Source: Pontixanthobacter aquaemixtae
GTDB lineage: Bacteria > Pseudomonadota > Alphaproteobacteria > Sphingomonadales > Sphingomonadaceae
Length of the DNA: 64,000 bases
Direction: 5' to 3'
NCBI RefSeq assembly: GCF_009827395.1
Contig: NZ_WTYX01000001.1
Span: 274,001 to 338,000, forward strand
Both the position numbers and the translations under genes were made by a program. This document shows positions 33,153 through 41,865 of this stretch, piece after piece. Under the pieces are notes generated by a model. That model saw only the letters and a program-made list of their open reading frames with translations. It had not been told where the DNA came from and did no database searches. Every line of letters starts with the position of its first letter. Positions within the stretch are counted from its first letter, which is position 1.

Positions 33153-36098
33153 ATGTCCAACCGTTTTAACAAAGCCGCACTATTGGCGGGTACGATTATG
33201 GCAGGCGCCATGGTCGCTACTCCGGCATATGCACAAGAGAATACCGATGGCGCTGACGCCGATGATGGTTTCATCGTCGTTACCGGTTCGCGTATTCAAC
33301 GTCGCAATGTTGATAGCCCTGCTCCTGTAGCAGTCGTCGACAGCGAAGAATTTGAACTTTCGGGTACAGTCAACGTTGAGAACGTGGTCAACACGCTTCC
33401 TCAAGTTGTTCCTGGCACCACATCGTTCTCGAACAACCCAGGTAACGGTACCGCTACACTGAACCTTCGTGGTCTCGGTTCGCAGCGTACTCTGGTTCTG
33501 GTTAACGGCCGTCGCTGGATGTCTTACGACACCGCGCAAATCGTCGACTTGAACACCATCCCATCGTTCCTGCTCGACTCGGTTGACGTTGTGACCGGTG
33601 GTGCTTCGGCTGTTTACGGTTCGGACGCTCTGGCTGGCGTTGTTAACTTCCGTCTGAAAGACGTTGATGGCATCGAAATGGGCGGCCAGTACTCGATCAC
33701 CGAACGTGGCGACGCAGCTCGTTACGAAGTTCACGGTGCAATCGGTACTTCGTTCGACGATGGCCGCGGTAGCGCGACTGTCTACGCCGAATACTACAAC
33801 CGTGACTCGCTGTTCCAAGGCGACCGTGCGTTCTCGAACTTCGCACTCGGTGGTGAAACCGATGGCGATCAGCAGTACCAGTTCGGTTCTTCGACTCTGC
33901 CAAACGGCGTTCTGCGTTATCTTGGTGGTGCGAACGGCAACACCGGCCTTCCAGCCGGCACCGAATTCGGCCCTGCAGGCGCTAGCGGCTTCGGCACAGG
34001 CGTAGTTTTCGACAACACACCTGGTGATTTCCGCCAGCGTGCAGGCGACCTGTACAACTATGCACCGGTTAACTACCTGCAGCTCCCGCAAGAGCGGTAT
34101 CTGATGGGCGGTTACGCTGATTACGAATTCAGCGACGGTCACGAGTTCTACACCGAAGTGTCGTTTGTGAATAACCGCGTTGCACAAGAACTTGCTGCTA
34201 CTCCGGTGACCGGCAACTTCAACATCGATCTGGCAACTCAGCTCCAGTTTCTTGTTCCTAGCGACCAGCAGCAGCTGCTCGACATCGACGCGGCTGAAAC
34301 CGCTCAGAACGCGCTTGACGGCGTGGCTGACGATCCAGGCGTAGTTAACTTCTTCGTACAACGTCGTACGATCGAAGCTAGCCGTCGTAACAGCCTTGAT
34401 GAGCGTAGCGCATTCCGCGTGCTCGGTGGTGTTCGTGGTGCGATCAACGACAATCTGAACTACGACGCGTACTACATGTTCGCCCGTACTCGGAACTCGA
34501 ACATCCAAGCTGGTAACATCTCGCGTTCGGCATTCCAGGCCGGCCTCGACGGTACTGCGACACCGATCAACATCTTCGGTCTGAACACGCTGACTCCAGC
34601 GATGTTCCAGCAAATTGCAATCCAGGCGCAGAACAGCGACATCTCCAGCATGCAAGTTGCTTCGGCTTCGATCAACGGTTTCCTCGGAAACCTTGGTATG
34701 GGCGGTGACGATGTTGGTTTCGCTGTAGGTGCTGAATACCGTAAGGTTGCATCGCAGTTCATTCCTGACACTGCACTGTCTTCGGGCGACGTGATCGGCT
34801 TTAACGCTGGTCTGCCGACCGAAGGTTCTTACGACGTACGTGAACTCTTCGCAGAGCTTAACATTCCGATCCTCGGCCCCGATGCTGGTGTTGAGAAATT
34901 GGATGTGACCGCTGCGGCGCGTTACTCTGACTACTCGCTGGACGCTGTTGGCGGTGTTTGGACTTATGCCGGTGGCATCGAGTTCGCTCCAGTCCCAGAC
35001 ATCACGCTCCGTGCTCAGTATCAGCGCGCTGTTCGTGCACCAAACGTTGGTGAACTGTTCGGTGGCCGCGCAATCGGCTTCCCGCCAGCAACCGACCCTT
35101 GTAACCTCGGCACCGGTGCGGCTTTGACTGCAACTTGTGTGGCTTCGGGCGTTCCTGCGAACGAAGTTGGTCAAGGCAACATCCAGCCAAACGGCCAAAT
35201 TCCAGCAACCTTTGGTGGTTTCGCTGGCTTGGGCGAAGAAACTTCGGACAGCTACACCTTCGGTGTTGTTCTTGAGCCGCAGTTTGTCCCTGGTCTCGTG
35301 ATCACGGCTGACTACTTCAATATCTCGATCGATGACTCGATCTCGGTATTTGGTGGCGGTCTGAACAATGCTCTGGATCTGTGCTTCAACCAGGTTCAGG
35401 ACATTAACGATCCGATCTGTGCTCCGTTTGCACCAGGCACCGGCGCTCGTTCGCCAGGTGGTGCGATCACCACTGCGAACAACCCGCTTATTCTGGCCGC
35501 AAACATTGCGAACCAGGAAGTTTCGGGCATCGACCTTCAGGTCAACTACGGAACAACCATTCCGTTCTCGCTCCTGACTGACAGCGGTGAGCAGCAGCTT
35601 AACCTTTCGTTCCTGGGTACTTGGACTGAAAAGTCCAACTTCACTCCGGTGCAAGGTTTTGCGACTGTCAACGAATGCGCTGGTCGTTTCGGCACAACCT
35701 GCGGTGAGCCAACTCCGAAGTACAAGTGGACCAGCCGTGCGACATTCGTCGACGGTCCTCTGACCACTTCGTTCCGCTGGCGTCACCTGAGCGGTGTTCG
35801 TGATGACAACGATGGTGTTGATTACAGCCAGTTCAACGGCGTTGAGCGTATCAATGCTTACGACCTGCTCGACATCTCGTTCTCGTTCGAAGTGAACGAA
35901 AACCTGACCATCGCGATGGGTGTAGACAACGTGTTCGACACGCTGCCACAAACACCTAGCTTCGATGCAGCGGGTAACGTTACGACCACAAGCAACGGCA
36001 CGCTCCTCGGTGACAACCAAGAGCAAGCCAACACATACCCAAGCACATACAACGTGCTCGGCCGTGACTTCTTCGTATCGGCGAACGTCAAGTTCTAA
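33153..36098 (+). CDS. TonB-dependent outer membrane receptor
   Basis: The 981-aa receptor has a signal peptide (residues 1-27, ending TPAYAQ), a plug domain starting FIVVTGSRIQRRNVDSPAP with GLGSQRTLVLVNGRRW, and a beta-barrel ending in the C-terminal Phe (SANVKF). It lacks an N-terminal STN signalling domain, so it is a plain importer powered by TonB/ExbBD. Codon use is strongly biased to CGT, GGT, GTT, TCG and AAC, unlike the GC-ending codons of neighbours, which signals very high expression. The ligand is unknown. ATG 33153 was chosen because the signal peptide and ribosome site fit. Confidence 0.93.
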   Translation: MSNRFNKAALLAGTIMAGAMVATPAYAQENTDGADADDGFIVVTGSRIQRRNVDSPAPVAVVDSEEFELSGTVNVENVVNTLPQVVPGTTSFSNNPGNGTATLNLRGLGSQRTLVLVNGRRWMSYDTAQIVDLNTIPSFLLDSVDVVTGGASAVYGSDALAGVVNFRLKDVDGIEMGGQYSITERGDAARYEVHGAIGTSFDDGRGSATVYAEYYNRDSLFQGDRAFSNFALGGETDGDQQYQFGSSTLPNGVLRYLGGANGNTGLPAGTEFGPAGASGFGTGVVFDNTPGDFRQRAGDLYNYAPVNYLQLPQERYLMGGYADYEFSDGHEFYTEVSFVNNRVAQELAATPVTGNFNIDLATQLQFLVPSDQQQLLDIDAAETAQNALDGVADDPGVVNFFVQRRTIEASRRNSLDERSAFRVLGGVRGAINDNLNYDAYYMFARTRNSNIQAGNISRSAFQAGLDGTATPINIFGLNTLTPAMFQQIAIQAQNSDISSMQVASASINGFLGNLGMGGDDVGFAVGAEYRKVASQFIPDTALSSGDVIGFNAGLPTEGSYDVRELFAELNIPILGPDAGVEKLDVTAAARYSDYSLDAVGGVWTYAGGIEFAPVPDITLRAQYQRAVRAPNVGELFGGRAIGFPPATDPCNLGTGAALTATCVASGVPANEVGQGNIQPNGQIPATFGGFAGLGEETSDSYTFGVVLEPQFVPGLVITADYFNISIDDSISVFGGGLNNALDLCFNQVQDINDPICAPFAPGTGARSPGGAITTANNPLILAANIANQEVSGIDLQVNYGTTIPFSLLTDSGEQQLNLSFLGTWTEKSNFTPVQGFATVNECAGRFGTTCGEPTPKYKWTSRATFVDGPLTTSFRWRHLSGVRDDNDGVDYSQFNGVERINAYDLLDISFSFEVNENLTIAMGVDNVFDTLPQTPSFDAAGNVTTTSNGTLLGDNQEQANTYPSTYNVLGRDFFVSANVKF

Positions 36099-36128
36099 GT
36101 TCGAAGAACAGCGAAAGCTAAAAAGAAG

Positions 36129-36158
36129 GGGCGGCGGACTTCGGTCCGCCGCCCTTTT
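36129..36158 (+). terminator. Strong intrinsic terminator after the TonB receptor
   Basis: An 11-bp perfect stem (GGGCGGCGGAC/GTCCGCCGCCC) is closed by a TTCG tetraloop and followed by TTTTCTTT. This is a textbook terminator, fitting a highly transcribed gene. Confidence 0.92.
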
Positions 36159-36212
36159 CTTTGCGCGACTAAGAAGTAGCTGGCGGCGGTAGAACCACCG
36201 CCGGCGGTCCGG

Positions 36213-37127
36213 TCAGGATTTCTTACGCAGCAACCTGAAATCGGCAAATGGCTTGGTCGATACATTGTCGATCAACGCATCGACGCTGACTTGCTCCAGC
36301 CCGCCTACGTCAATCGCTTCGGCAAAGCCCGCAGCATCGGCTGTCTGCTTACACGCCGCCTCAAGCGAATTGATCCGCCCGATCTCGTTAAGAGCATGAT
36401 CGCGGATTGTATCGAGCAGCCGCGAAACATTGTCTGGATGGTCGCGCGTGCTGAGCGCGAGCGTTTGCCGAACCGCTTCGGCAATTTCCCATGCTGCAGA
36501 CCCTTGGCCAAAGCGGGCCGCGCCGGCTGCAGGGGCCTGCATAATCTTGGAGGAAACGGTCTGTAAGCCGCTCGCCCGCAGCTTGAGATTGCCCTTGGCA
36601 ACGGCAACCAGATCATGTTCTTCGATTGCCCACAAAATCTGTTCGCGCCGCGCGACGTTGTGGGCCAGAATCGGCCCGTCAATGCGGTGTGTAATCAGAC
36701 CGATGCTGCCTTCCGGCCGCAGGACGCGCGCAATTTCCGTTGCGGCAGCGCTCAGATCGCCATATTCAAACCCGAATTGGCTGGTCACTGCGTCGAATTT
36801 GTCGTCGGGGAAGGGCAGTTCTTCCATCCTCACGCCGCCGCGGACTTTCGTTCCTTTGGGCGGGGCTGGTAATTCGGGCGCCATATCGACGCCGACCGGC
36901 TTCAGATCGGGTCGTTTTCCCAAGATCCAGCGCATCACGCGGCCATCGCCGGTGGCTATGTCGAGCAACGCGGCCTTGCGCGGAAGCGATTTTGCAAAGC
37001 CGTGCCAAACCGCGCGCTGCGCCGCATCAATCCCTTGATACTTTGCGGGCAGGCACCCACCATCTTGGCCCGATTGGGTGTTCTGTGCCCAGAAATCGCT
37101 CCAGGCTTTGTCATGTGAGGAGCTCAT
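36213..37127 (-). CDS. Class I SAM-dependent methyltransferase
   Basis: The 304-aa protein has the SAM-binding motif LLDIATGDGRVMRWIL (about residues 54-69), the acidic post-I strand PVGVDMAPE and the FDAVTSQFGFEYG motif of UbiE-like methyltransferases. The acceptor is unknown; the C-terminal 100 residues are helical and not typical of UbiE. Its ATG overlaps the stop of the TPR-oxygenase gene (ATGA). It is the last gene of a three-gene operon whose other products are both 2OG-Fe(II) oxygenases. Confidence 0.85.
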   Translation of the reverse strand: MSSSHDKAWSDFWAQNTQSGQDGGCLPAKYQGIDAAQRAVWHGFAKSLPRKAALLDIATGDGRVMRWILGKRPDLKPVGVDMAPELPAPPKGTKVRGGVRMEELPFPDDKFDAVTSQFGFEYGDLSAAATEIARVLRPEGSIGLITHRIDGPILAHNVARREQILWAIEEHDLVAVAKGNLKLRASGLQTVSSKIMQAPAAGAARFGQGSAAWEIAEAVRQTLALSTRDHPDNVSRLLDTIRDHALNEIGRINSLEAACKQTADAAGFAEAIDVGGLEQVSVDALIDNVSTKPFADFRLLRKKS

Positions 37128-38821
37128 CGCGGCGTTCCTTGGGTCAGTGTCACATCAAACGCGACTGTCATTCGCTGTCCTTCCGCGAAGGGGCGCGTTC
37201 CGTGATAGAGCGTGCTCGGGAACAGTGCCATATGGACGGGCTTCGGCTCAATTATGCGGATCGGTTCGAGATCGAGCGCGAGATCAGCCGCAGGGCGTCC
37301 AACTTCAAGCCATCCCGCTTTGTCCGTGTCCCCCGGCTTTGGTGCGGGCATTTCGAGGTACAGCGCGGAGGAAACAATCCCTTGCGGATGGATATGAGCC
37401 GTATGAAAGTCACCGCCGCCGCTCAAACGGACCGACCAAGAGCCTGCGAGCGACCAGGCATTGTCGCGGTGGCGCAGGAGCGGATGCGTAGGATCTGCGG
37501 GCGGCAGTTTGCTGCGGTAATCTTCAACACTCGCCGCAATGGCATCGTGCAGTTCGGCAAATTCGGGCTCTGTCCGGTCGAACAGAATTCCCCTCGTTTG
37601 CGATCCGCCGCGCAGCGACTGGCCGAGCGGCAGCGGTGATCCATCGTGCAGCCCGTGCAATAGCGGGATCACTTTCGGCAGGATCCTATCCGCATCGTGC
37701 AGCGGAACAAGGTCAACCAACTTGTCGCCGCCGTGGAGCCAATCGGAGCGTGCATCTCCGATCATTCGCCAGACGACTCCGCGCAAAGCCCAGGCTGAAA
37801 TGCTCCACGGATCCGCTTCAATAATTTGTCCGAGCAAAGTGTCCGCACGGTCAAATTCCCCGCGCCGGATCCGGTGGCGCGCCTCGTGCAGCCAGCGTTC
37901 GGGATCGTCGCGCTCCAGTTTTGCGAATAGCCGTTCGGCGCGATCATTGTCCCCCATTGCCCCCGCATTGATGGCTTCTTGCAATGTGAAATGATTGATA
38001 TGGGGGAATATCGCTTGCGCCCGCGAAGCCAAAGAAGCCGCGCGCTCGTTAAAGTCGAGACCTGCTAGGACCGATATCCATTCGGCAAAGATGTTCGGGT
38101 CCTGCGGGACCGCCTTGGCCGCGTCGCCATAATGCGAGGTGAAATCTTCCTCACCTTCCGCCAGGCGGAGCTGCGCGAGGAAGCGAAGGCCTTCGGTCCA
38201 ACCGGGCGCCTGCTTGACCAGTGCTTCGGCAATTTCCCTCGCGCCCGATTGATTGCCCTGTACATCAAGCGCCTGCGCCTTGCCGAGCCACAAATCCGCA
38301 TCGCCATTGTTGAGATTCAGCGCCCGGTCAAAGCGTTGCAGCGCGGTTTCTTCGCCGCGATCGAGCGCTACACGCGCCCGCCCGTGGAGCGCTTTGATCC
38401 GCCCCGGTTCCAGCGATATCGCAAGATCGTACCAGAATGCCGCCTCTTTGGGATTGCCCAGTCCGCGCTCTGCGGTTCCGCGTGTCGAACAATAAACTGC
38501 AGATGTCCGGCCCTGTTCGGCAAAGCGGTCAAGTTCTGCAATGGCATCCCTGTGCCGGTTTGCCGCCGACAGCGCTATCGCCCCGTTGATTGCGAATTCC
38601 ATATTGGCCGGCTGAAGTTCGGCCGCTTGCGCGAAATGTTCGACTGCCTCTGCGGCATCGCCCAGCCGAAGGAGCATTCCCCCCGCGCTGTTCCACAGCG
38701 GGGCCTCTTGCGGGTATTGGACCAGAGCGTCGCGCATCGCCTGTCGTGCCGCCTCGGTATTTCCGCTGCGTTCAGCGGATACTGCGCGATCACGCCATTG
38801 TTGCGGCGTCAGTTTGTTCAC
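37124..38821 (-). CDS. TPR protein with C-terminal 2OG-Fe(II) oxygenase domain
   Basis: The 565-aa protein has TPR-like repeats over about residues 5-370. Its C-terminal domain (about 400-560) resembles the putative 2OG-Fe(II) oxygenase family PF13759. Candidate iron ligands are the HTAHIHP histidines (473-478) and His540 in LYHGTRPF, and Arg550 in GQRMTVAFD would bind 2-oxoglutarate. The TPR array suggests a protein or peptide substrate or partner. No signal peptide, so cytoplasmic. It overlaps both neighbours by four bases. Confidence 0.8.
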   Translation of the reverse strand: MNKLTPQQWRDRAVSAERSGNTEAARQAMRDALVQYPQEAPLWNSAGGMLLRLGDAAEAVEHFAQAAELQPANMEFAINGAIALSAANRHRDAIAELDRFAEQGRTSAVYCSTRGTAERGLGNPKEAAFWYDLAISLEPGRIKALHGRARVALDRGEETALQRFDRALNLNNGDADLWLGKAQALDVQGNQSGAREIAEALVKQAPGWTEGLRFLAQLRLAEGEEDFTSHYGDAAKAVPQDPNIFAEWISVLAGLDFNERAASLASRAQAIFPHINHFTLQEAINAGAMGDNDRAERLFAKLERDDPERWLHEARHRIRRGEFDRADTLLGQIIEADPWSISAWALRGVVWRMIGDARSDWLHGGDKLVDLVPLHDADRILPKVIPLLHGLHDGSPLPLGQSLRGGSQTRGILFDRTEPEFAELHDAIAASVEDYRSKLPPADPTHPLLRHRDNAWSLAGSWSVRLSGGGDFHTAHIHPQGIVSSALYLEMPAPKPGDTDKAGWLEVGRPAADLALDLEPIRIIEPKPVHMALFPSTLYHGTRPFAEGQRMTVAFDVTLTQGTPR

Positions 38822-39561
38822 TGATCGCGCAGCCAGCCGGTTATTGCCAACCGTCCCAGCGGCGCGAATGGCGGGACATAGGATACGCCATGTGCCTGCG
38901 GTACGGCGAACAGGTTCAGCGCGTTAAACCGCGGCTTGAACCCTTGGATAATATCGCCATCCTCGTCGAAGAAGTTGAGGTAACCGCCCCAATCTGGCTT
39001 CCAGTCGTCGATTGCGAAGTTCATCACATAGGCCACGCGCCACCCTTCGCCGACATGGCTGTCTGTGTGCTGCGCAAGGAAATGCTGCGGCGCATATAGC
39101 GTGGCCTGGCCGTCGGCTTTGATCAGTTCGTTGATCCCGGTAACTTCGCGGACAAGCTGCAGAAAATCCTCTGCGTTGAGATATTCGAGGATCAAGTCGT
39201 GCGGGCCGCCTTCATTCCATTTTTCCAGATAGGCTTCGACCAGCGAATAATGCGCATAGCGGAAGGCGTAATCCCCTTTCGCCGCCGCTTCGTGAGAGGC
39301 TTGCGCCAATTGCTGTAACTGCTGCTGGCCCTCTTGTGTCTTAAGCGCCTCGGCGCGGACCTGATCTGCCCCGGTCGGATTGTCCGACCCTGCCTTCATC
39401 GCCATGCCCCATTGCGTCTGCTTCGACAGGATCATGCGGATTTCTTCGGCGGTCTCCCGCGTCAGGACATCGCGGATCTGTATCCGCTTGTTGACCGCAA
39501 ACTGCTTGGCCAATGCCTTGCGGTCCAGATCGGGATTAATCTCGAAGAGTTTCTGCGACAT
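38818..39561 (-). CDS. 2OG-Fe(II) oxygenase, prolyl-4-hydroxylase-like
   Basis: The 247-aa dioxygenase has the double-stranded beta-helix signature: HTD (His165, Asp167), distal His224 in HGVSYVPP and Arg237 for 2-oxoglutarate. The N-terminal 130 residues are mostly helical. The arrangement resembles the Tpa1/OGFOD-like prolyl hydroxylase group that modifies proteins. It heads the operon. Its start codon lies two bases after a 9-bp stem-loop that can hide the ribosome site. Confidence 0.85.
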   Translation of the reverse strand: MSQKLFEINPDLDRKALAKQFAVNKRIQIRDVLTRETAEEIRMILSKQTQWGMAMKAGSDNPTGADQVRAEALKTQEGQQQLQQLAQASHEAAAKGDYAFRYAHYSLVEAYLEKWNEGGPHDLILEYLNAEDFLQLVREVTGINELIKADGQATLYAPQHFLAQHTDSHVGEGWRVAYVMNFAIDDWKPDWGGYLNFFDEDGDIIQGFKPRFNALNLFAVPQAHGVSYVPPFAPLGRLAITGWLRDQ

Positions 39562-39613
39562 CGGCCTATTGGTTTTGCAATTCTGAGGAATGGAAGCTGT
39601 CCAGCCAATAGGC
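39559..39613 (-). promoter_or_regulatory. Leader stem-loop abutting the oxygenase start codon
   Basis: GCCTATTGG and CCAATAGGC are exact complements (9 bp), with a 32-base loop. On the minus strand the second arm ends two bases before the ATG. The only Shine-Dalgarno-like bases (ATAGG) lie in the stem. The structure could gate translation, or mean that initiation is nearly leaderless. Confidence 0.4.
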
Positions 39614-39689
39614 GGTTGAGGGCGCCTTGTGCAAGCTGTTGGGCGATGATTCGGGTCCGCTTGACGTGAACGTAAGCGGCAAGCTTTGC

Positions 39690-39729
39690 TTGACCCGCTC
39701 CGTGCCGCTGCTAACTGACATAGCTAACT
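39690..39729 (+). promoter_or_regulatory. Candidate promoter and direct repeat ahead of the thiolase
   Basis: TTGACC (39690-39695) and TAACTG (39712-39717) with 16-base spacing form a plausible but weak sigma-70 promoter. The direct repeat GCTAACT occurs at 39710-39716 and 39723-39729, overlapping the -10 region, and could bind a regulator. Confidence 0.35.
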
Positions 39730-39757
39730 AAGTGAACCACCTTCGGGAGAATTGATC

Positions 39758-40930
39758 ATGGCCACAGCCTATATTGTCGATGCAGTCAGAACAGCCGGGG
39801 GCAAGCGCGGCGGGCGTCTCGCGGGCGTCCACCCGGTGGACCTTGCGGCGAAATCGCTCGATGCCTTGATGGAACGTACCGGCGTTGACCCCAATGCCAT
39901 CGATGATGTGGTAATGGGCTGCGTGACACAGGCCGGCCAACAGGCAATGCAGGTGGGCCGCAATGCCGTGCTGGCGTCGAAGCATCTGCCGCAGTCAACC
40001 CCGGCGGTGACAATTGATCGCCAATGCGGTTCTTCTCAACAGGCGATCCAGTTTGCCGCGCAGGCGGTCATGTCGGGCACGCAGGATGCAGTCATTGCTG
40101 CCGGGATCGAGAGCATGACGCGCGTGCCTATGGGCACCAATGCCAAGTTTCACATGGCGGAAGGGCTTGGCCACTACAAATCACCCGATCTCGAAGAGAA
40201 ATATCCCGGCGTGATGTTTTCGCAATTTATGGGCGCGGAAATGATCGTGCAGAAGCACGGTTTTACTAAGGATGATCTCGACCGGTTTGCACTAGAAAGC
40301 CACAAGCGCGCGATCGCCGCGACCGAAGCGGGGGCGTTCAAGAATGAAGTCGTTCCCGTCACCGTCGAAACGCCCGACGGCGAAGAACAGCATATCGTCG
40401 ATGAAGGCATCCGCTTCGATGCGACTTTCGAAAGCATTGCTTCGGTGAAACTGCTCGACGAGAAAGGCACCATCACCGCTGCCAGCGCAAGCCAGATCTG
40501 CGACGGTTCAAGCGGCGCTCTGGTTGTATCGGAACAGTTCCTCAAAGATCATAATCTGACGCCTATGGCGCGCATTCACAATCTGACCGTGACCGCCGGC
40601 GATCCGGTTATCATGTTGGAAGAACCGCTTTTTGCGACGGACAAAGCGCTTGAACGCGCCGGTATGAAGATCGACGACATCGATCTGTATGAAGTAAACG
40701 AGGCGTTTGCGCCGGTTCCGCTGGCATGGCTCAAGCATACTGGCGCGGACCCGGACAAGCTCAATGTCAATGGCGGGGCGATTGCTCTGGGCCATCCGCT
40801 GGGTGCATCGGGCACCAAGCTGATGGCGACTTTGGTGCATGCACTGAAAGCGCGCGGCAAAAAATACGGACTGCAGACGATGTGCGAAGGCGGCGGTGTC
40901 GCCAACGTCACGATTGTCGAGGCGCTGTAA
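39758..40930 (+). CDS. Acetyl-CoA C-acyltransferase (thiolase)
   Basis: The 390-aa thiolase catalyses the last step of beta-oxidation or the reverse condensation. The active-site Cys is in DRQCGSSQQAIQ, with the second acid-base pair in NEAFA and GHPLGASG and the C-terminal CEGGGVANVTIVEAL. The start is ATG 39758 after a CGGGAGA ribosome site; an in-frame TTG six bases earlier is less likely. It opens a fatty-acid gene set (thiolase, SDR, enoyl-CoA hydratase) with a MarR regulator at its end. Confidence 0.93.
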   Translation: MATAYIVDAVRTAGGKRGGRLAGVHPVDLAAKSLDALMERTGVDPNAIDDVVMGCVTQAGQQAMQVGRNAVLASKHLPQSTPAVTIDRQCGSSQQAIQFAAQAVMSGTQDAVIAAGIESMTRVPMGTNAKFHMAEGLGHYKSPDLEEKYPGVMFSQFMGAEMIVQKHGFTKDDLDRFALESHKRAIAATEAGAFKNEVVPVTVETPDGEEQHIVDEGIRFDATFESIASVKLLDEKGTITAASASQICDGSSGALVVSEQFLKDHNLTPMARIHNLTVTAGDPVIMLEEPLFATDKALERAGMKIDDIDLYEVNEAFAPVPLAWLKHTGADPDKLNVNGGAIALGHPLGASGTKLMATLVHALKARGKKYGLQTMCEGGGVANVTIVEAL

Positions 40931-40963
40931 TCGCTCCCCGTATAGTTGGAAATTATTGAACAC

Positions 40964-40987
40964 GATCCCGGCCTTCGCCGGGATGAC
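40964..40987. repeat. Small repeat hairpin between thiolase and SDR genes
   Basis: ATCCCGGC (40965-40972) and GCCGGGAT (40977-40984) form an 8-bp stem with a CTTC loop, followed by GAC. It is related in layout to the copies near rpsU and gatA. It may attenuate transcription between the two genes. Confidence 0.55.
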
Positions 40988-41007
40988 CATAGAATGGAGA
41001 ATATCAC

Positions 41008-41793
41008 ATGGAAGTAGGCGCAAACACACCCGCAGTGGTCACCGGCGGTGCATCGGGGCTGGGCGAAGCAACGGCGCGGGCGCTGGCCGCCAAGGGCGCG
41101 AAAGTGGCGATTTTCGACCTTCAGGAAGAAAAGGGTCAAAAGGTTGCGGCCGATATTGGCGGCATCTTCTGCGAAGTGAACGTAACCGATGATGCATCTG
41201 TCGATGCCGGTTTTGAAAAAGCACGCGCGGCCCACGGGCAAGAGCGCATCCTGGTCAATTGTGCCGGCACCGGAAATGCGATCAAGACCGCAAAGCGCGA
41301 CAAGCAGACCGGCGAGATTTCGCATTTCCCGCTCGATGCGTTCAACTGGCTGATCCAGATCAACCTCGTCGGCACATTCCGCTGTATTGCAAAATCGGCC
41401 GCGGGTATGATGACTCTCGATCCGCTCAGCGATGATGGTGATCGCGGGGCGATTGTGAACACGGCATCGGTGGCTGGCGAAGATGGCCAGATCGGTCAGG
41501 CAGCGTACTCCGCATCGAAAGGCGGGGTTATTGGCATGACACTCCCGATCGCGCGCGACCTGATGAATGAAGGCATTCGCGTGAACACGATTCTGCCGGG
41601 CATTTTCAACACGCCGCTGATGGCAGCAGCTCCGCCGCAGGTGAAAGACGCGCTCGCAGCGTCCGTCCCGTTCCCCAAGCGGCTCGGCTATCCGGAAGAA
41701 TATGCGCATCTCGCCATGACCATGATCGAGAACGGCTATTTCAACGGGGAGGATGTCCGCCTCGACGGGTCGATCCGCATGGCGCCGCGTTAA
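41008..41793 (+). CDS. Short-chain dehydrogenase, 3-hydroxyacyl-CoA dehydrogenase type
   Basis: The 261-aa SDR has the NAD(P)-binding motif TGGASGLGEA near residue 13, NCAG, and the catalytic YSASK with a preceding Ser (TASVAG). Sequence and context (thiolase upstream, enoyl-CoA hydratase downstream) fit the HSD17B10-like 3-hydroxyacyl-CoA dehydrogenases. The start codon follows ATGGAGA. An intrinsic terminator lies 15 bases after the stop. Confidence 0.9.
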   Translation: MEVGANTPAVVTGGASGLGEATARALAAKGAKVAIFDLQEEKGQKVAADIGGIFCEVNVTDDASVDAGFEKARAAHGQERILVNCAGTGNAIKTAKRDKQTGEISHFPLDAFNWLIQINLVGTFRCIAKSAAGMMTLDPLSDDGDRGAIVNTASVAGEDGQIGQAAYSASKGGVIGMTLPIARDLMNEGIRVNTILPGIFNTPLMAAAPPQVKDALAASVPFPKRLGYPEEYAHLAMTMIENGYFNGEDVRLDGSIRMAPR

Positions 41794-41807
41794 GCCGAAC
41801 TGACCGA

Positions 41808-41836
41808 AGGGCTCCGCGATTGCGGGGCCCTTTTTC
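41808..41836 (+). terminator. Intrinsic terminator after the SDR gene
   Basis: AGGGCTCCGC pairs with GCGGGGCCCT (one G-T pair) around a GATT loop and is followed by TTTTCTT. It separates the SDR transcript from the enoyl-CoA hydratase gene. Confidence 0.85.
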
Positions 41837-41865
41837 TTACTACCATTGATACTCTGGAGAGAGTG

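Noticed and set aside
33180-36026. 948-codon open frame on the minus strand across the TonB receptor gene.
   Set aside because: It lies entirely antisense to a well-supported receptor, has no known motifs, and follows from the biased codon use of the receptor gene.
39614-39689. Possible tRNA gene in the gap before the thiolase.
   Set aside because: No cloverleaf or conserved GGTTCGANTCC-type T-arm could be formed.
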